Source: JACDAV01 sp964626755
Lineage (GTDB): Bacteria > Chloroflexota > Limnocylindria > Limnocylindrales > CSP1-4
Direction of reading: 5' to 3'
DNA length: 64,000 nt
Assembly: GCA_964626755.1 (NCBI GenBank)
Contig: CAZVGO010000028.1
Span: forward strand, 124,001 to 188,000
Both the position numbers and the translations under genes were made by a program. Of this stretch, positions 51,494 through 60,373 are shown in pieces. Below the pieces are notes generated by a model. It did no database searches. It was not told the origin of the DNA and saw only the letters and a list, made by a program, of their open reading frames with translations. Position 1 is the stretch's first letter, and each line of letters opens with the position of its first letter.

Positions 51494-51739
51494 ATGCCGG
51501 GCCACCGCGAGATTGCGACTCAGGCCAGCCGACGGATGATTTCTCGCGGCGAGCGCCCGCTCTACCGTCCGCGGCTCGAGGCAGCCGGCGAGGTCGTCGT
51601 GGTTCGGATCCCCGAGCTCGAACTGGTGACGGAGGCGCCGAGCCGGTCTGGCGTTGCCGCAGCATCCCGCGAGGCGATCGCGACCTGGCTTGATGTGTCC
51701 CCCGACTCCTTCGACATCGAGGTCGAGAGGCCCGTCTGA
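51494..51739 (+). CDS. HicB-like small protein
   Basis: This 81-residue protein starts at an ATG with AAGGAG 9 bases upstream. EAAGEVVVVRIPELELVTEA followed by SREAIATWLDVSPDSFDIEV resembles the short beta-beta-alpha-beta fold of HicB antitoxins (partial RNase H fold). There is no C-terminal DNA-binding domain, and no HicA partner is visible next to it. Confidence 0.55.
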   Translation: MPGHREIATQASRRMISRGERPLYRPRLEAAGEVVVVRIPELELVTEAPSRSGVAAASREAIATWLDVSPDSFDIEVERPV

Positions 51740-51939
51740 CAGACGCTTGGGCCAGCTTCGGTTGCGGGACGCGCACTTTGACATTCCCAGCCCGATCGCG
51801 ACGATTTAGAGAGCGCAAGTCGCCGGCTCTCACCCAGTCGGGACCTCCCGGCTTCGCGACCGAAGGGGATCGGACGCCGGCCCGGCCTGTGCAACGGACA
51901 CCGGCATCCGAACCCTCCTCTTGCACAGGAGCCGTCACG

Positions 51940-52164
51940 ATGCCGAAGTTCTACCGGGACGCGACCACACCTCGTCGCTCCCCTCCCCCGCCGCGTGACC
52001 CGTCGCGCCTCGACGCACGCGATCTGCCTGCCAGCCAGTCCGGGTTCTTCCCGCCCCGGTCCGACCTGCCCGCTGCGATTTCGGGCCGTTGGCCGAGACG
52101 CGACGAGGATCCCGGGCGGCGGTTCATCGCCGCCGTGGACCGGCAGACGAACAGGACCGGGTAG
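51940..52164 (+). CDS. Small basic proline-rich protein
   Basis: This is a 74-residue protein whose ATG has AGGAG about 9 bases upstream. It is rich in Pro, Arg and Asp (RRSPPPPRDPSRLDARDLPA) with no predicted fold. Six bases separate it from the next, similar but longer protein, and both precede the tail-fibre-like gene. TTGACA at 51779 may belong to a promoter for this cassette. Confidence 0.5.
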   Translation: MPKFYRDATTPRRSPPPPRDPSRLDARDLPASQSGFFPPRSDLPAAISGRWPRRDEDPGRRFIAAVDRQTNRTG

Positions 52165-52170
52165 CGCGTC

Positions 52171-52872
52171 ATGGCTCGACTGAGAAAGACCAGCAGCAAG
52201 ACCTCGCGGTCGTCAACGCAGCCCACGCTCTCGCCAGCGCCCAGCCCGAGGGCTCCGAGTGGCGGCGGCCCGAAGTCACGGCGGGGCAGCTTCGCCAAGG
52301 CGTCCCTTGCCCCGTTCGGGCGCAAGGACATCAGCATCGACGACGCCTACCGTCTCGGCCCGCCACCGTCGGATCGCCAGAAGCCCGATCCCGCGGACAC
52401 CGCGCCGCCTCGGCAGAAGCCGCGACCTGACGACACGCCTCCGCCGCGGCCCACCCCGACGCCGCGGCCACAGCCGTTGCCGCCCGGGCCCGCCCCGCTG
52501 CCAGCCCGGTCCGTGCCCATTCAGCGGACCCCGCCTCCGGCCCCCGGGGGGATGCCCCTGCCGCCGGCGGTCACGGGCGGCGCAGGCGGCGCGACGGCCT
52601 ATAACCCGGCCCAGCCGTTCGGCGCCGGCGGGATCACGCTCGGCAACCAGGCGGTCACGGGTGGCACAGGCGGTGCGGGCCCGACGCTGTCGACCGGCGC
52701 GAAGAGGGCGACTGCACCGGCACCGAAGCCCAAGCCGGCACCCTACAGCCCGGCCAAGCCGTTCGGTGCCTCCGGGATCACCCTCGGCAGGAGGGCCGCC
52801 CCGAAGCCCGTACCGCCTCCTCCGCCGAAGAAGAAGGTGGCCGTCCGCCGGACGAGCAACCGGGCGTACTAA
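52171..52872 (+). CDS. Proline-rich basic protein with PFG-x-x-GITLG repeats
   Basis: This is a 233-residue low-complexity protein. Two clear repeats, AYNPAQPFGAGGITLGNQA and PYSPAKPFGASGITLGRRA, and a weaker one, KASLAPFGRKDISIDDAYRL, are joined by long Pro/Ala/Lys linkers. N- and C-termini are strongly basic. Basic proteins with short repeated docking motifs occur as phage or particle scaffolds, but I do not recognise the family. It lies between a smaller basic protein and the tail-fibre-like protein. Confidence 0.6.
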   Translation: MARLRKTSSKTSRSSTQPTLSPAPSPRAPSGGGPKSRRGSFAKASLAPFGRKDISIDDAYRLGPPPSDRQKPDPADTAPPRQKPRPDDTPPPRPTPTPRPQPLPPGPAPLPARSVPIQRTPPPAPGGMPLPPAVTGGAGGATAYNPAQPFGAGGITLGNQAVTGGTGGAGPTLSTGAKRATAPAPKPKPAPYSPAKPFGASGITLGRRAAPKPVPPPPPKKKVAVRRTSNRAY

Positions 52873-52984
52873 ATGGCAACGAGTCGAAGCCGATCGGTCG
52901 CCAGCCGCGGGGTTCTCGGCCGCACGCCCATCCGGTCAGTAATCGCGCGGCGGCTCATCGCCACCGTGATCCGGCGAGACTGAC

Positions 52985-54784
52985 GTGAGCGACCGCCTGA
53001 CCCTGCTCGAAGGCAAGATCGGCGAGATGTCGACCTTCATGGACCTGCTCGCGGACGAGGTTCGGGTGGTCGAGGTCCAGAACGCGATCACTCGCCGCGA
53101 GCGCCTCGAAGGGCGGCTCGGGGTGGCGATCGGCGTCGGCCCGACGGGTGGCGGCGGAGGGCGAGGCGGCAGCGCCGGGGTGCCGCTCGGGGTCGATATC
53201 AGCGGCCGCGACATCGCGAACACGATCGGCAACGTCGTCCCGGTCCCGGGGCAGGCGAACCTCCTCAACGAGCCCGGGTTCGACGGCGTGAGCCTGTCGG
53301 ACATCACCCTTACGACGAGCCTCCAGACCGTCTCCTACGGTGCCTCGACCGAGATCGCCATCGGGTTCCCGTCCGTCACCTGGCGGGCGCTCAAGACCGC
53401 CGGTACGGCCGCCACCTGCACGCTCGTTCAGGGGGCCGAGCGCGAGGACCAAACGGACAGCCCGTTCACCACTGCCCGGGTTGACCTGCGTATCCGCCCG
53501 ACCGGCTCAGGAACGCACGAGATCAGACTCGATGCCGGCCAACGGTCCGTGGCGAACCTGCCCGAGGGCGGCAACTACCTCGTCGGCTCGATCCGGGTCT
53601 GCTCGTTCTTTGCCCAGACGCTCACGGGCATCACGTCCCGCTCGCTCGTCGTCGAGCTGTACGACGTGGCCGACGCGGTGGTGCGGGCGACGACGACCGT
53701 CGACCTGCCGGACACGGTGAGCGACTCCATCGTCGAGGCGAGCCGCATCTGGGCGGCCCTCAACCTGACCACGATCACTGCCGCCGAGCGGGACCACTTC
53801 TACCAGCTGCGCATCCGCCTCATCGTCGTCTCGACGGCGGGCACGGGTGACGTGACGTACTCCATCGGCGAGCCCCAGCTCCACCTCGCGTACAGCCCTG
53901 ACCCGGTGCAGTTCGCCCCGGCGATCGCGGGCTGGGCGCCGATGGGGTTTCAGCGGGTGAACGCGGTCACGGGGGCGGAACTCATCGGGTCCGGCAAGCG
54001 GTTCGCGGACACGGTTCTCCGCTACGTCCTGACGGCCGATGGGACGCAGGAGTGGGGCCCGGGCAACGCCGCTCGTAACACGCGACTCGGCTGGCTTGCC
54101 TCCGGCCAGATGTTTTTCGACGCCAACGGTCAGGCCAACGTGGCGCAGTTCAACATCGTGGCCACGTCCGGTCAGCGGGCCAACCTGGCGGTGCGTGTCG
54201 ATGGCGACACGTCGAGTCGGGCCGTGCTGTTTGGCGATGCCACCCTCTCGGGCCTCGAACTCGGTCCGGGCAACGCCGCCCGCGACGTGAACCTCTACCG
54301 GGCCGCCGCCAACGTCCTCAAGACCGATGACAAGTTCCTCGCGGCAGGCGGCCTCGACGGTATGACGGTCCACGCGCCGGTCGAGGCAACCGCGTCGTCA
54401 ACGGATTACAGCACGACCTCCGGAAGCTACGTCGATATCGGCACCCCGTTCGATCAGAACGTGGTCGCTCCGCCGTCGGGCCGTGTCCTGCTGCTCGCCG
54501 TCCTCGACCTGCACGACCCGAACCCGGGGTCCATCGCCGACGTGACTATCGGCTACAACATCGACGCCGGCGCGGACGTGGACCTCGGCGGGCACGCCTT
54601 CGATGCGAACAACCCGGGCCGCTTGTCGGTGACGTGCTTCGATGTCATCACGGGCCTGACGCCCGGGACGACCTATGACATCTCGCTGCGGTGGAAGGTG
54701 TCGAGCGGGACCGGGCAGATCACCGCCGCCTCCCGCGGCGCGGCGCGGCAAGGCTCGAAGATGCTGCTGCTGCCGCTCGCATGA
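52985..54784 (+). CDS. Phage tail-fibre-like protein
   Basis: This is a 599-residue protein with a GTG start. An N-terminal coiled coil (about residues 1-42) is followed by a Gly-rich hinge (TGGGGGRGGS). A beta-rich jelly-roll-like domain spans about 75-310. Two fibre-type repeats then follow, GPGNAARNTRLGWLASG and GPGNAARDVNLYRAAANVLK. Such NLYR..A..LKTDD repeats are known from fibres and minor tail proteins of GC-rich phages. A C-terminal beta-domain (about 455-599) would form the tip. It probably trimerises and binds a surface. No other tail gene adjoins. Confidence 0.7.
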   Translation: MSDRLTLLEGKIGEMSTFMDLLADEVRVVEVQNAITRRERLEGRLGVAIGVGPTGGGGGRGGSAGVPLGVDISGRDIANTIGNVVPVPGQANLLNEPGFDGVSLSDITLTTSLQTVSYGASTEIAIGFPSVTWRALKTAGTAATCTLVQGAEREDQTDSPFTTARVDLRIRPTGSGTHEIRLDAGQRSVANLPEGGNYLVGSIRVCSFFAQTLTGITSRSLVVELYDVADAVVRATTTVDLPDTVSDSIVEASRIWAALNLTTITAAERDHFYQLRIRLIVVSTAGTGDVTYSIGEPQLHLAYSPDPVQFAPAIAGWAPMGFQRVNAVTGAELIGSGKRFADTVLRYVLTADGTQEWGPGNAARNTRLGWLASGQMFFDANGQANVAQFNIVATSGQRANLAVRVDGDTSSRAVLFGDATLSGLELGPGNAARDVNLYRAAANVLKTDDKFLAAGGLDGMTVHAPVEATASSTDYSTTSGSYVDIGTPFDQNVVAPPSGRVLLLAVLDLHDPNPGSIADVTIGYNIDAGADVDLGGHAFDANNPGRLSVTCFDVITGLTPGTTYDISLRWKVSSGTGQITAASRGAARQGSKMLLLPLA

Positions 54785-54862
54785 ACACCGAGGCACAGGC
54801 CGTCATCGTCAGGCGGCAGCAGGACCGTCACGTCGGGGGCTTCGTAGGGCGGAGGGCCGGTC

Positions 54863-55297
54863 GTGGCTGACAAGAAGCGAGCATTCTCGAAGAAGAAGCG
54901 CGGCGACAAGCCGGTCATCCCGCCGACCACGGAATACCGGCCGCGCCGTCGGCAGCCGCAGCTGACCGGGCCGGCGAAGCCCGTCCCGCGACCTTCGGCC
55001 GGCTGGCGACCTGTCCCCGGGCCTGTGCCGGAGCCTGTGCCCCGTCGGCGTCGTCGAACGCTCGATGAGATCCTTCCTCACAAGTTCCCTCTCACCGAGC
55101 GGAACGCCGGGCCGGCCGATCTGTTCGTCCGAACAAAGAAGCTCAACGCGAGCCAGGTGCGCGATCTTCGACCCGCGCCAGGCCCGGTCCGCACCCCGCG
55201 GCCGGGCTCGCCACCACCCCAGCCGTCGACCGACCCGTGGAAGCTGCTGTTCGCGTCGAAGAAGCCCGCGGGGCGCAGGCGCCGCTCCGCGTCCTGA
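54863..55297 (+). CDS. Basic proline-rich protein
   Basis: This 144-residue protein has a GTG start. It is very rich in Lys, Arg and Pro (KKRAFSKKKRGDKP, VPEPVPRRRRRTLDEILPH). A segment with LDEILPHKFPLTERNAG and KLNASQVRDLR may be a short folded or docking part. Composition links it to the 51940 and 52171 proteins on either side of the fibre-like gene, so the four form one cassette. Confidence 0.55.
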   Translation: MADKKRAFSKKKRGDKPVIPPTTEYRPRRRQPQLTGPAKPVPRPSAGWRPVPGPVPEPVPRRRRRTLDEILPHKFPLTERNAGPADLFVRTKKLNASQVRDLRPAPGPVRTPRPGSPPPQPSTDPWKLLFASKKPAGRRRRSAS

Positions 55298-55551
55298 CCG
55301 CGGACTGGGCGCGTCGCATCTCGCGCGCCCTGCCCAGTCGCGGGACCTCCATGACGACCTCGCGGGGCACGCCAGGGGGCCGGTCCTAGGCGGATACTCG
55401 GTCGAGGCGCGCCCCACGACCGCGCCCGTCTGCGGCGACGCTCCCGGGGCATCGTCGAGCGCCGGACACACTCGCCAGGGACCCCGCTCCGCGCGCCAGC
55501 TACGTCCTCGAGGCCAGACCGACGGCGACGGGGGCCGCTACGCTTTCCCAA

Positions 55552-56313
55552 ATGGACAACGGGCAGCCGATGGATCCCGAGGTCCGCCTAGCGATCCTGC
55601 GGCTCGTCGAAAACCTGGATCAGATGGAGGCCCGCCTGAAGGCCGCGTGGGAACGGCCTGCCCGCCCCGGCACGCCGTTCGCATCCGACCGCTCGATCCA
55701 TGAATCGCGGTTCGTCCGGATTCATGCCTGGCAGGCGGTCTCGTCATCGATCGACCACATCCGAGCGTGGAAGCTTCTCGTCGAGTGCGGCCGCATCCCG
55801 ATCACGTCGCACCTCACGCTTCTCCGGTCGTCGCTCGAGGGATCCGTCCGTGCCCGGTGGCTTCTAGACAAGAGGCTCGCGCCGCTTACGCGGGTCGCTC
55901 GAGGGTACGCCGCGAAGCGAGACGATTTCGAGGAACACCAGAAGTTTCAGGAGTCACGCGGCCAGCCTCATCCAAAGCCGGGGCCCAAGGGGATGTGGGC
56001 CGCTGAGCGGATCCCGGAGCTCGACAAGAAACGGTCAGATGCGGGCATCCCGGTCGTCGGATACGCCGATACAACCTCGCTCATGGTCAAGTACGACTTC
56101 GAGCGTTGGTATCGCCTGGCGAGTGCCGCGGCGCACGGCAAGGAGTGGGCGCTCTCGTGGTCGGAGATTCAGGCGGCCGCGGCACCCCTCGCCCCTGGGA
56201 TCAGCTACGGCGAGGTGTGGGCGTCAGACGAGATCGCGCTCACGCTCACGGACGCCTCGATCGAGGCGGTCGGGAGGGCTCTCGAGGCCGTAGAGGCATA
56301 CGTCGGGACCTAA
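55552..56313 (+). CDS. Uncharacterised helical protein
   Basis: This 253-residue soluble, mostly helical protein belongs to no family I can name. Notable segments are LLRSSLEGSVRARWLLDKR and RLASAAAHGKEWALSWSE, which recur in helical (HEPN-like or DUF5677-like) proteins of GC-rich bacteria. No RxxxxH HEPN nuclease motif could be fixed. An upstream spacer of 254 bases (55298-55551) shows no gene. Its stop overlaps the converging small gene. Confidence 0.65.
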   Translation: MDNGQPMDPEVRLAILRLVENLDQMEARLKAAWERPARPGTPFASDRSIHESRFVRIHAWQAVSSSIDHIRAWKLLVECGRIPITSHLTLLRSSLEGSVRARWLLDKRLAPLTRVARGYAAKRDDFEEHQKFQESRGQPHPKPGPKGMWAAERIPELDKKRSDAGIPVVGYADTTSLMVKYDFERWYRLASAAAHGKEWALSWSEIQAAAAPLAPGISYGEVWASDEIALTLTDASIEAVGRALEAVEAYVGT

Positions 56314-56576
56314 CGCTCCCGGCCGGTAGTCAGGGAGCCCCGGTCGACGACCTCGCGGACGTCTCCTAGCTGGCAGCTGCCCCCGCGCCTTCGCTCGATC
56401 GCAGCCTCACGGGCCAATGTGTGCAGCAGGTGGTTCGCCTGCGTGAGGCGGTAGCGTTCCGCGTCGAGGGGCACGTCGGGCGCCGTGGAAGGCCACTGCT
56501 GAGCCGCCTGCCACGTGCGGCACTCGATGCAGTTCGTCGGGTCGACCTTCCCCGAAGTGTGCGAGCCGTACCTCAT
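56310..56576 (-). CDS. Small uncharacterised protein
   Basis: This is an 88-residue protein. The ATG at 56576 overlaps the upstream gene stop (ATGA). DPTNCIECRTWQAAQQW contains a CxxC pair. A helical charged stretch follows (LTQANHLLHTLAREAAIER). No family recognised. It is the second gene after the promoter at 56839-56867. Confidence 0.5.
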   Translation of the reverse strand: MRYGSHTSGKVDPTNCIECRTWQAAQQWPSTAPDVPLDAERYRLTQANHLLHTLAREAAIERRRGGSCQLGDVREVVDRGSLTTGRER

Positions 56577-56797
56577 CGCGTCCGCCGGGCCTTCGGCGCG
56601 GCCAGCCACTCCTCGATCGCCGCGAGGTCGTAGCCGTAGCCGTCACTCACGTCGGCCAGGACCCAAGCGCCGTTGTGAACGAGCCCGTACGTCCCGAAGC
56701 CCGTCGCCTGCGGGTCGCGCCGCCGCGACTTCACAAGCGCCAACCCCTGTCGCTGAGCGGCCCGTCGCACCCGGTTCTCGCGTACCTTGTCCGTCAT
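56573..56797 (-). CDS. Small phage-type protein (LVKSRRRDP family)
   Basis: This 74-residue protein has its ATG at 56797. VRRAAQRQGLALVKSRRRDP, then GTYGLVHNG and a final DLAAIEEWL match a small protein family common in actinobacterial phages and integrated elements, whose role is unknown. A good promoter lies about 45 bases upstream. Translation is coupled to the following gene. Confidence 0.65.
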   Translation of the reverse strand: MTDKVRENRVRRAAQRQGLALVKSRRRDPQATGFGTYGLVHNGAWVLADVSDGYGYDLAAIEEWLAAPKARRTR

Positions 56798-56838
56798 CCG
56801 TCCCGCCTTCCTGCCTGGTGCCTGACGTGATGCCAGAG

Positions 56839-56867
56839 AGTATACCGGAGGGTGTGCTGGAGGGCAA
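56839..56867 (-). promoter_or_regulatory. Sigma-70-type promoter
   Basis: On the minus strand TTGCCC (56862-56867) and TATACT (56839-56844) are 17 bases apart. They lie about 45 bases upstream of the 56797 start. It is the clearest -35/-10 pair noticed in the window. Confidence 0.55.
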
Positions 56868-56891
56868 CCGACTCGCGGGCCGACTGGTTCG

Positions 56892-57128
56892 TCAGCCAAT
56901 CCGGGGGAGCGCGTCCGACAAGCCGAGGGAGCGCATTGCCGCGCGATAGGCGTCGTTCCCCTCTTTGATCGATCCCCCGTGATCCTTGGCGAGCGAGCGG
57001 CACGCCTGGAGCAGGTGCCACTCGGAGGTCCCGAACATTGCCGTTACGCGGTCTACGCCGAGCACGTCACGGCGCAGGGCCGGCGTCAGGCCGCGGCGCT
57101 GGAACTGCTGCTGCTTCTCGTTGGTCAT
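56892..57128 (-). CDS. Small uncharacterised protein after the integrase
   Basis: This 78-residue, mostly helical protein (QFQRRGLTPALRRDVLGVDR, then LLQACRSLAKDHGGSIKEG) starts 27 bases after the integrase stop, with GGTAGGGGG upstream. It is probably co-transcribed with the integrase. No family recognised. Confidence 0.5.
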   Translation of the reverse strand: MTNEKQQQFQRRGLTPALRRDVLGVDRVTAMFGTSEWHLLQACRSLAKDHGGSIKEGNDAYRAAMRSLGLSDALPRIG

Positions 57129-57155
57129 TTCGCAACCCCCTACCTTCAGGCCAAG

Positions 57156-58343
57156 TCAGTTCTCGCCGACCGCGAGCAGGGCGTCCATCCGCTTCGCCGC
57201 GTCCCGCTGGAGTTCACCCCCGATGTGGGAATAGGTGTCCATGCTCATGCTGACCGTCGCATGACCCAGCGTCTCCATGACAGTCCGCGGGTGGATGCCC
57301 TGGGCGACCATCAGCGAGGCGGCGCAGTGGCGTAGGTCATGGAATCGCTGACGTGGCAGGCCGGCCTCTTCGAGGGCACGCTGGAAAGCCTTCGTGACGT
57401 TGCGGGTGTCGAGCGGGGTTCCGATGGGGGTCGTGAATACGAGGTCCCAGCTCCCGCGCCAGCGAGCACCGGCTGCGAGGCGCTCTTCGAGTTGTCGGCG
57501 GCGATGCTCACGGAGAGCGCGAACGACGAGATCGGGCATGACGAGGGTTCGCCGACTCCGGCGCGTCTTGGGCTCCACAAGCGCGTACCGGGTCCCGCGC
57601 CGGCCGCCTTCCGGCCGAACAGCCTTCGGCAGCTGGGAGAGCGCGACCCGGACCGATAGCGTCGCCTCGTCGAGGCTGACATCGCCCCAGCGAAGCCCGA
57701 GGGCCTCGCCCTGTCGGAGCCCGAGGGCGATTGCCGTGGTGTAGAGCCCCTCCATGCGGTCGCCCGCGACCGCTGCCAGGAAGGTCCGCGCTTGCTCCGG
57801 ACTCAGCGGCCGGACCTCCTCGCGAACGATGCGCGGTGCAGCCACGAGGGCCGCGACGTTGCGGACGAGGGTGGCGTCGCGCACGCCCTGGCCCAGCGCC
57901 TGTCGGAGCACGCCCAGCCGGTAACCAACCGTCCTCGGCGAGAGCCCCGACCGAAGGGTCGCAGCCACGAACGTGCGGACATCCGCCGGCGTGAGACGGT
58001 GCACCGGGGTCCTCTCGAATGCGGCCGCGAGGCGCTCGACATGGCCGGCGTAGCTGACGTAAGTTCGAGGGCGGATGTCCGCCCTGATCGACTCGAGCCA
58101 GCGCCGAAGGTACGTGCCCGTGAGCAGCTTGTCGTCGGGGATCGGGAGGTCGTCGCGAACCAGCCGTTTGAGCTCCGCGATCTTCGCCAGGACTGATGCC
58201 TGCGTGGGCCCGTAGACGACCTTGCGCCGTCGCCGGCCGTCGGATCCGTAGCCCAAGTGCACGGCTCCCGTCCAGCGGCCGTCGCTGTTGCGCTCGTAGA
58301 TGGAGGCTTCGCGATTCGCGCGTTTGCCAGTGGTCCTCGCCAT
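57156..58343 (-). CDS. Tyrosine recombinase / phage integrase
   Basis: This is a 395-residue integrase. The ATG at 58343 has GAGGAGAGG just upstream, which decides the start. An AP2/arm-binding-like N-terminus (RWTGAVHLGYGSDGRRRRK) and a SAM-like core-binding domain (about 75-165) precede the catalytic domain. The catalytic set is present: Arg in ALGLRQGEALGL (about 208), HxxR in RFHDLRHCAAS (about 333), the second His in LGHATVSMSM and the tyrosine in MDTYSHI (about 369). It lies 12 bases after a zinc-ribbon gene. It is expected to join the element at tRNA-His. Confidence 0.95.
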   Translation of the reverse strand: MARTTGKRANREASIYERNSDGRWTGAVHLGYGSDGRRRRKVVYGPTQASVLAKIAELKRLVRDDLPIPDDKLLTGTYLRRWLESIRADIRPRTYVSYAGHVERLAAAFERTPVHRLTPADVRTFVAATLRSGLSPRTVGYRLGVLRQALGQGVRDATLVRNVAALVAAPRIVREEVRPLSPEQARTFLAAVAGDRMEGLYTTAIALGLRQGEALGLRWGDVSLDEATLSVRVALSQLPKAVRPEGGRRGTRYALVEPKTRRSRRTLVMPDLVVRALREHRRRQLEERLAAGARWRGSWDLVFTTPIGTPLDTRNVTKAFQRALEEAGLPRQRFHDLRHCAASLMVAQGIHPRTVMETLGHATVSMSMDTYSHIGGELQRDAAKRMDALLAVGEN

Positions 58344-58354
58344 GATCCTCTCCT

Positions 58355-59308
58355 CTATTTCCCGGTGGCGGGGGACTTCGCCCGCGCCGCGGTTCGCCAA
58401 TCGTTGAGTCGCTCGTACTCCGCGCAGCGCGGGCAGAGCGGGGGGGTCGCGCCGCCGTCACGGCGCCGCCCTGGGCGCCAGGTAATGCCGCAGCGTCGGC
58501 ACTCACCGACAAGCAGCCGGCGATTGGATTCGTCGCGCAGGGCGAGCGCCAGCGCGCCCGCAGGCCCCGACGCGTAGCCGTTGTCCGCCTGGTCCATCTC
58601 GACGTGCTCGGCGACAAGCCACCAGCCGAGGAGCAACTGCGCGGCCCGTTCCTGGTCGAGCAGCGTTGCGACCTGGATTCGAGAGCGCAGGCCGGACTGT
58701 CCCGGTAGCAGGAGACGGTCCCAGAGGGCCGGGCTGGCGACGGTCCTGCGGCTGACGTTGGCGACGATCGCCCGAAGCGCGTTCACTCGGACCGCCGACA
58801 CCTGGAGGTCCGGGAGCCACTGAGCTCCGATGGGTCGCCTGGACCTCCCGAGCCGGCCGTCATCTGAGAGTTTCATCAGTGGGACTCCGCGGTCGTCGGT
58901 CAGAACGAGTTCCGGAGCCACCCGCCCCGGAGTCGGGCCCTGATGCACCGCAGGCGCCTTCTTCGGTTGGCCGTCGGCCAGCTGGGCCTCGTACCGCAGA
59001 TGGAGATGGCCGTCGCGGCAGAAGGCCCAAGGCCCGTACCGATCGACGAATGCGGTCATCGCCTCCAAGCGTCGGCGACCTGCCGTCCGACGCTGCCGGG
59101 GCCAGGCGTCGTCAGACCGGGCAATACGGCAGAACGCATCGAGGAGTTGTCGCCCGTTCGCGGACGTGACCTCGGCCGGGGCCTGCCAGGGCGCCCAGAT
59201 CACCCACTCCGGAGACACGAGTCCCGGTTCTGCGGGCTCGCGCGGATCGTCGAGCGAACTTGAGGCGAATCGCCACGACGCTGGGCGATACCAGGACAGA
59301 CGAGCCAC
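58355..59308 (-). CDS. Uncharacterised protein with C-terminal zinc ribbon
   Basis: This is a 317-residue protein with a GTG start. The C-terminus carries CRRCGITWRPG and, 12 residues on, PLCPRCAEY, a four-cysteine zinc ribbon. The N-terminal 250 residues have no motif I recognise; the layout (unknown domain, then ribbon) resembles CGNR/DUF-type regulators of GC-rich bacteria. It is transcribed with the integrase and diverges from the excisionase-like gene, so it may be the element repressor or a control protein. Confidence 0.6.
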   Translation of the reverse strand: MARLSWYRPASWRFASSSLDDPREPAEPGLVSPEWVIWAPWQAPAEVTSANGRQLLDAFCRIARSDDAWPRQRRTAGRRRLEAMTAFVDRYGPWAFCRDGHLHLRYEAQLADGQPKKAPAVHQGPTPGRVAPELVLTDDRGVPLMKLSDDGRLGRSRRPIGAQWLPDLQVSAVRVNALRAIVANVSRRTVASPALWDRLLLPGQSGLRSRIQVATLLDQERAAQLLLGWWLVAEHVEMDQADNGYASGPAGALALALRDESNRRLLVGECRRCGITWRPGRRRDGGATPPLCPRCAEYERLNDWRTAARAKSPATGK

Positions 59309-59439
59309 CTGTAAACGGACGCCTCACGGCTGCAACGGGGCTTAGACCAGTGAAACGGTACTCCGCGACTCTGGGGTTGTCAATTCGGGCGGCTGCGGGT
59401 AGCGTCGGTAGAAACCAGCACCCCGAAGTGGAGTCGCAC
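59309..59439. promoter_or_regulatory. Divergent control region of the element
   Basis: This 131-base gap separates the integrase-side genes from the early operon. On the plus strand TTGTCA and TAGCGT are 17 bases apart (about 59378-59406), a candidate early promoter about 35 bases before the excisionase start. No clear palindrome was seen. Confidence 0.35.
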
Positions 59440-59646
59440 ATGCAGCCAGCTCGCCCCGCGCCTGAGCGGATGGCCGTATCGCTCAACGAGGCGGCCTCGC
59501 TCCTCGGCATCGGTCGCACGCTCGTCTACGACCTCGCCCGCTCCGGCGAACTGCCGACGGTGAGGATTGGCGCCCGCCGACGTGTCCCCGTGGCGGCCAT
59601 CAAGCGGTTGCTCGAGACCGCAACGGCGGAGCCTGTGGCCGGGTGA
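59440..59646 (+). CDS. Excisionase-like winged helix-turn-helix protein
   Basis: This 68-residue protein has the MerR/excisionase-type DNA-binding fold (HTH_17): MAVSLNEAASLLGIGRTLVY, DLARSGELPTVRIG, RRRVPVAAIKRLLE. The ATG at 59440 is used here, though a GTG four codons upstream is also possible. It is the first gene of the early operon and may direct excision with the integrase, or regulate early genes. Confidence 0.8.
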   Translation: MQPARPAPERMAVSLNEAASLLGIGRTLVYDLARSGELPTVRIGARRRVPVAAIKRLLETATAEPVAG

Positions 59647-59775
59647 CCGGCGTGCCCGTCCGTTAGGTAGCAGTGGTCCGAGGTCCCTACCGCCTCGAAC
59701 CGCACAACGAGACCCGCCGCCGGCGCATCAGCAAGTGAACCGGACAGCGGGTCAGGAAGGAAAAACGGTAGCGAA

Positions 59776-59988
59776 TTGTTCACCGTCAGGATTGGGCCCT
59801 CGCCCTCCCATGTCAATGTAGTTCCGAGGAAGTGGCATCGGAACGGCCGGCCGATCGCCCTGGACGCCGACCGCGCCCGAGCACAAGAGGCCGCAGCGGA
59901 CGACGAGACCGCGGCCAAGGCGTACGCCGATCTCGCCCGTGACCTTGATCGACTTGCCGAGCGAGCCGAGGCCGGATCATGGCGCTAG
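59776..59988 (+). CDS. Small helical protein (start uncertain)
   Basis: This frame of about 70 residues can only start at TTG (59776). The C-terminal part, ALDADRARAQEAAADDETAA followed by KAYADLARDLDRLAERAE, is a clear amphipathic helix or coiled coil. It overlaps the next small gene by 10 bases. No family recognised. Confidence 0.45.
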   Translation: MFTVRIGPSPSHVNVVPRKWHRNGRPIALDADRARAQEAAADDETAAKAYADLARDLDRLAERAEAGSWR

Positions 59989-60140
59989 CGGCCACCCTGG
60001 CCCTCGTCGAACGCCGCCTGGCGGGCCTCGTCCTCGCCCTCGAGGCGGCCGACCGGCCGGCCGAGAGGCTGGCCGTCGAGAACCTCCTCCGAGAGGTCCG
60101 GGCTGCACTCGCGCCCCGCGGGCTTCGGCGTGTCTCGTGA
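59979..60140 (+). CDS. Very small leucine/alanine-rich helical protein
   Basis: This 53-residue frame starts at an ATG that overlaps the preceding gene and ends in a TGA that overlaps the next GTG (GTGA). The sequence is one long helix (LALVERRLAGLVLALEAADR). The overlaps on both sides support it as a real gene in a compact phage operon. Confidence 0.45.
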   Translation: MALAATLALVERRLAGLVLALEAADRPAERLAVENLLREVRAALAPRGLRRVS

Positions 60141-60373
60141 CCGCCACGACCTCGCCGAATCCGTTCACCGTATCGGGCGACCCAGGCGGCCGGCCACGAC
60201 GGGATCCGCTGACGTTGCTGTCCGACGAGGAGCAGGAGCGAATCAGGGCGGACGCGGCAGCCTGGCACGTCGGCCTCGAGGCGTCCGTCGCTCGAGCGGG
60301 CTTCGCCTCGCCGTCGGATTACCTCGAAGCACAGGGCGCCGTCCCGACCAGGTCTCGGGGGAGGGCGGCATGA
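60137..60373 (+). CDS. Small phage early protein
   Basis: This 78-residue protein has a GTG start in a GTGA overlap and a stop in an ATGA overlap with the TOPRIM gene. LTLLSDEEQERIRADAAAWH and ASVARAGFASPSDYLEAQG suggest a helical protein. No family recognised; coupling to the TOPRIM protein suggests an accessory role. Confidence 0.55.
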   Translation: MTATTSPNPFTVSGDPGGRPRRDPLTLLSDEEQERIRADAAAWHVGLEASVARAGFASPSDYLEAQGAVPTRSRGRAA

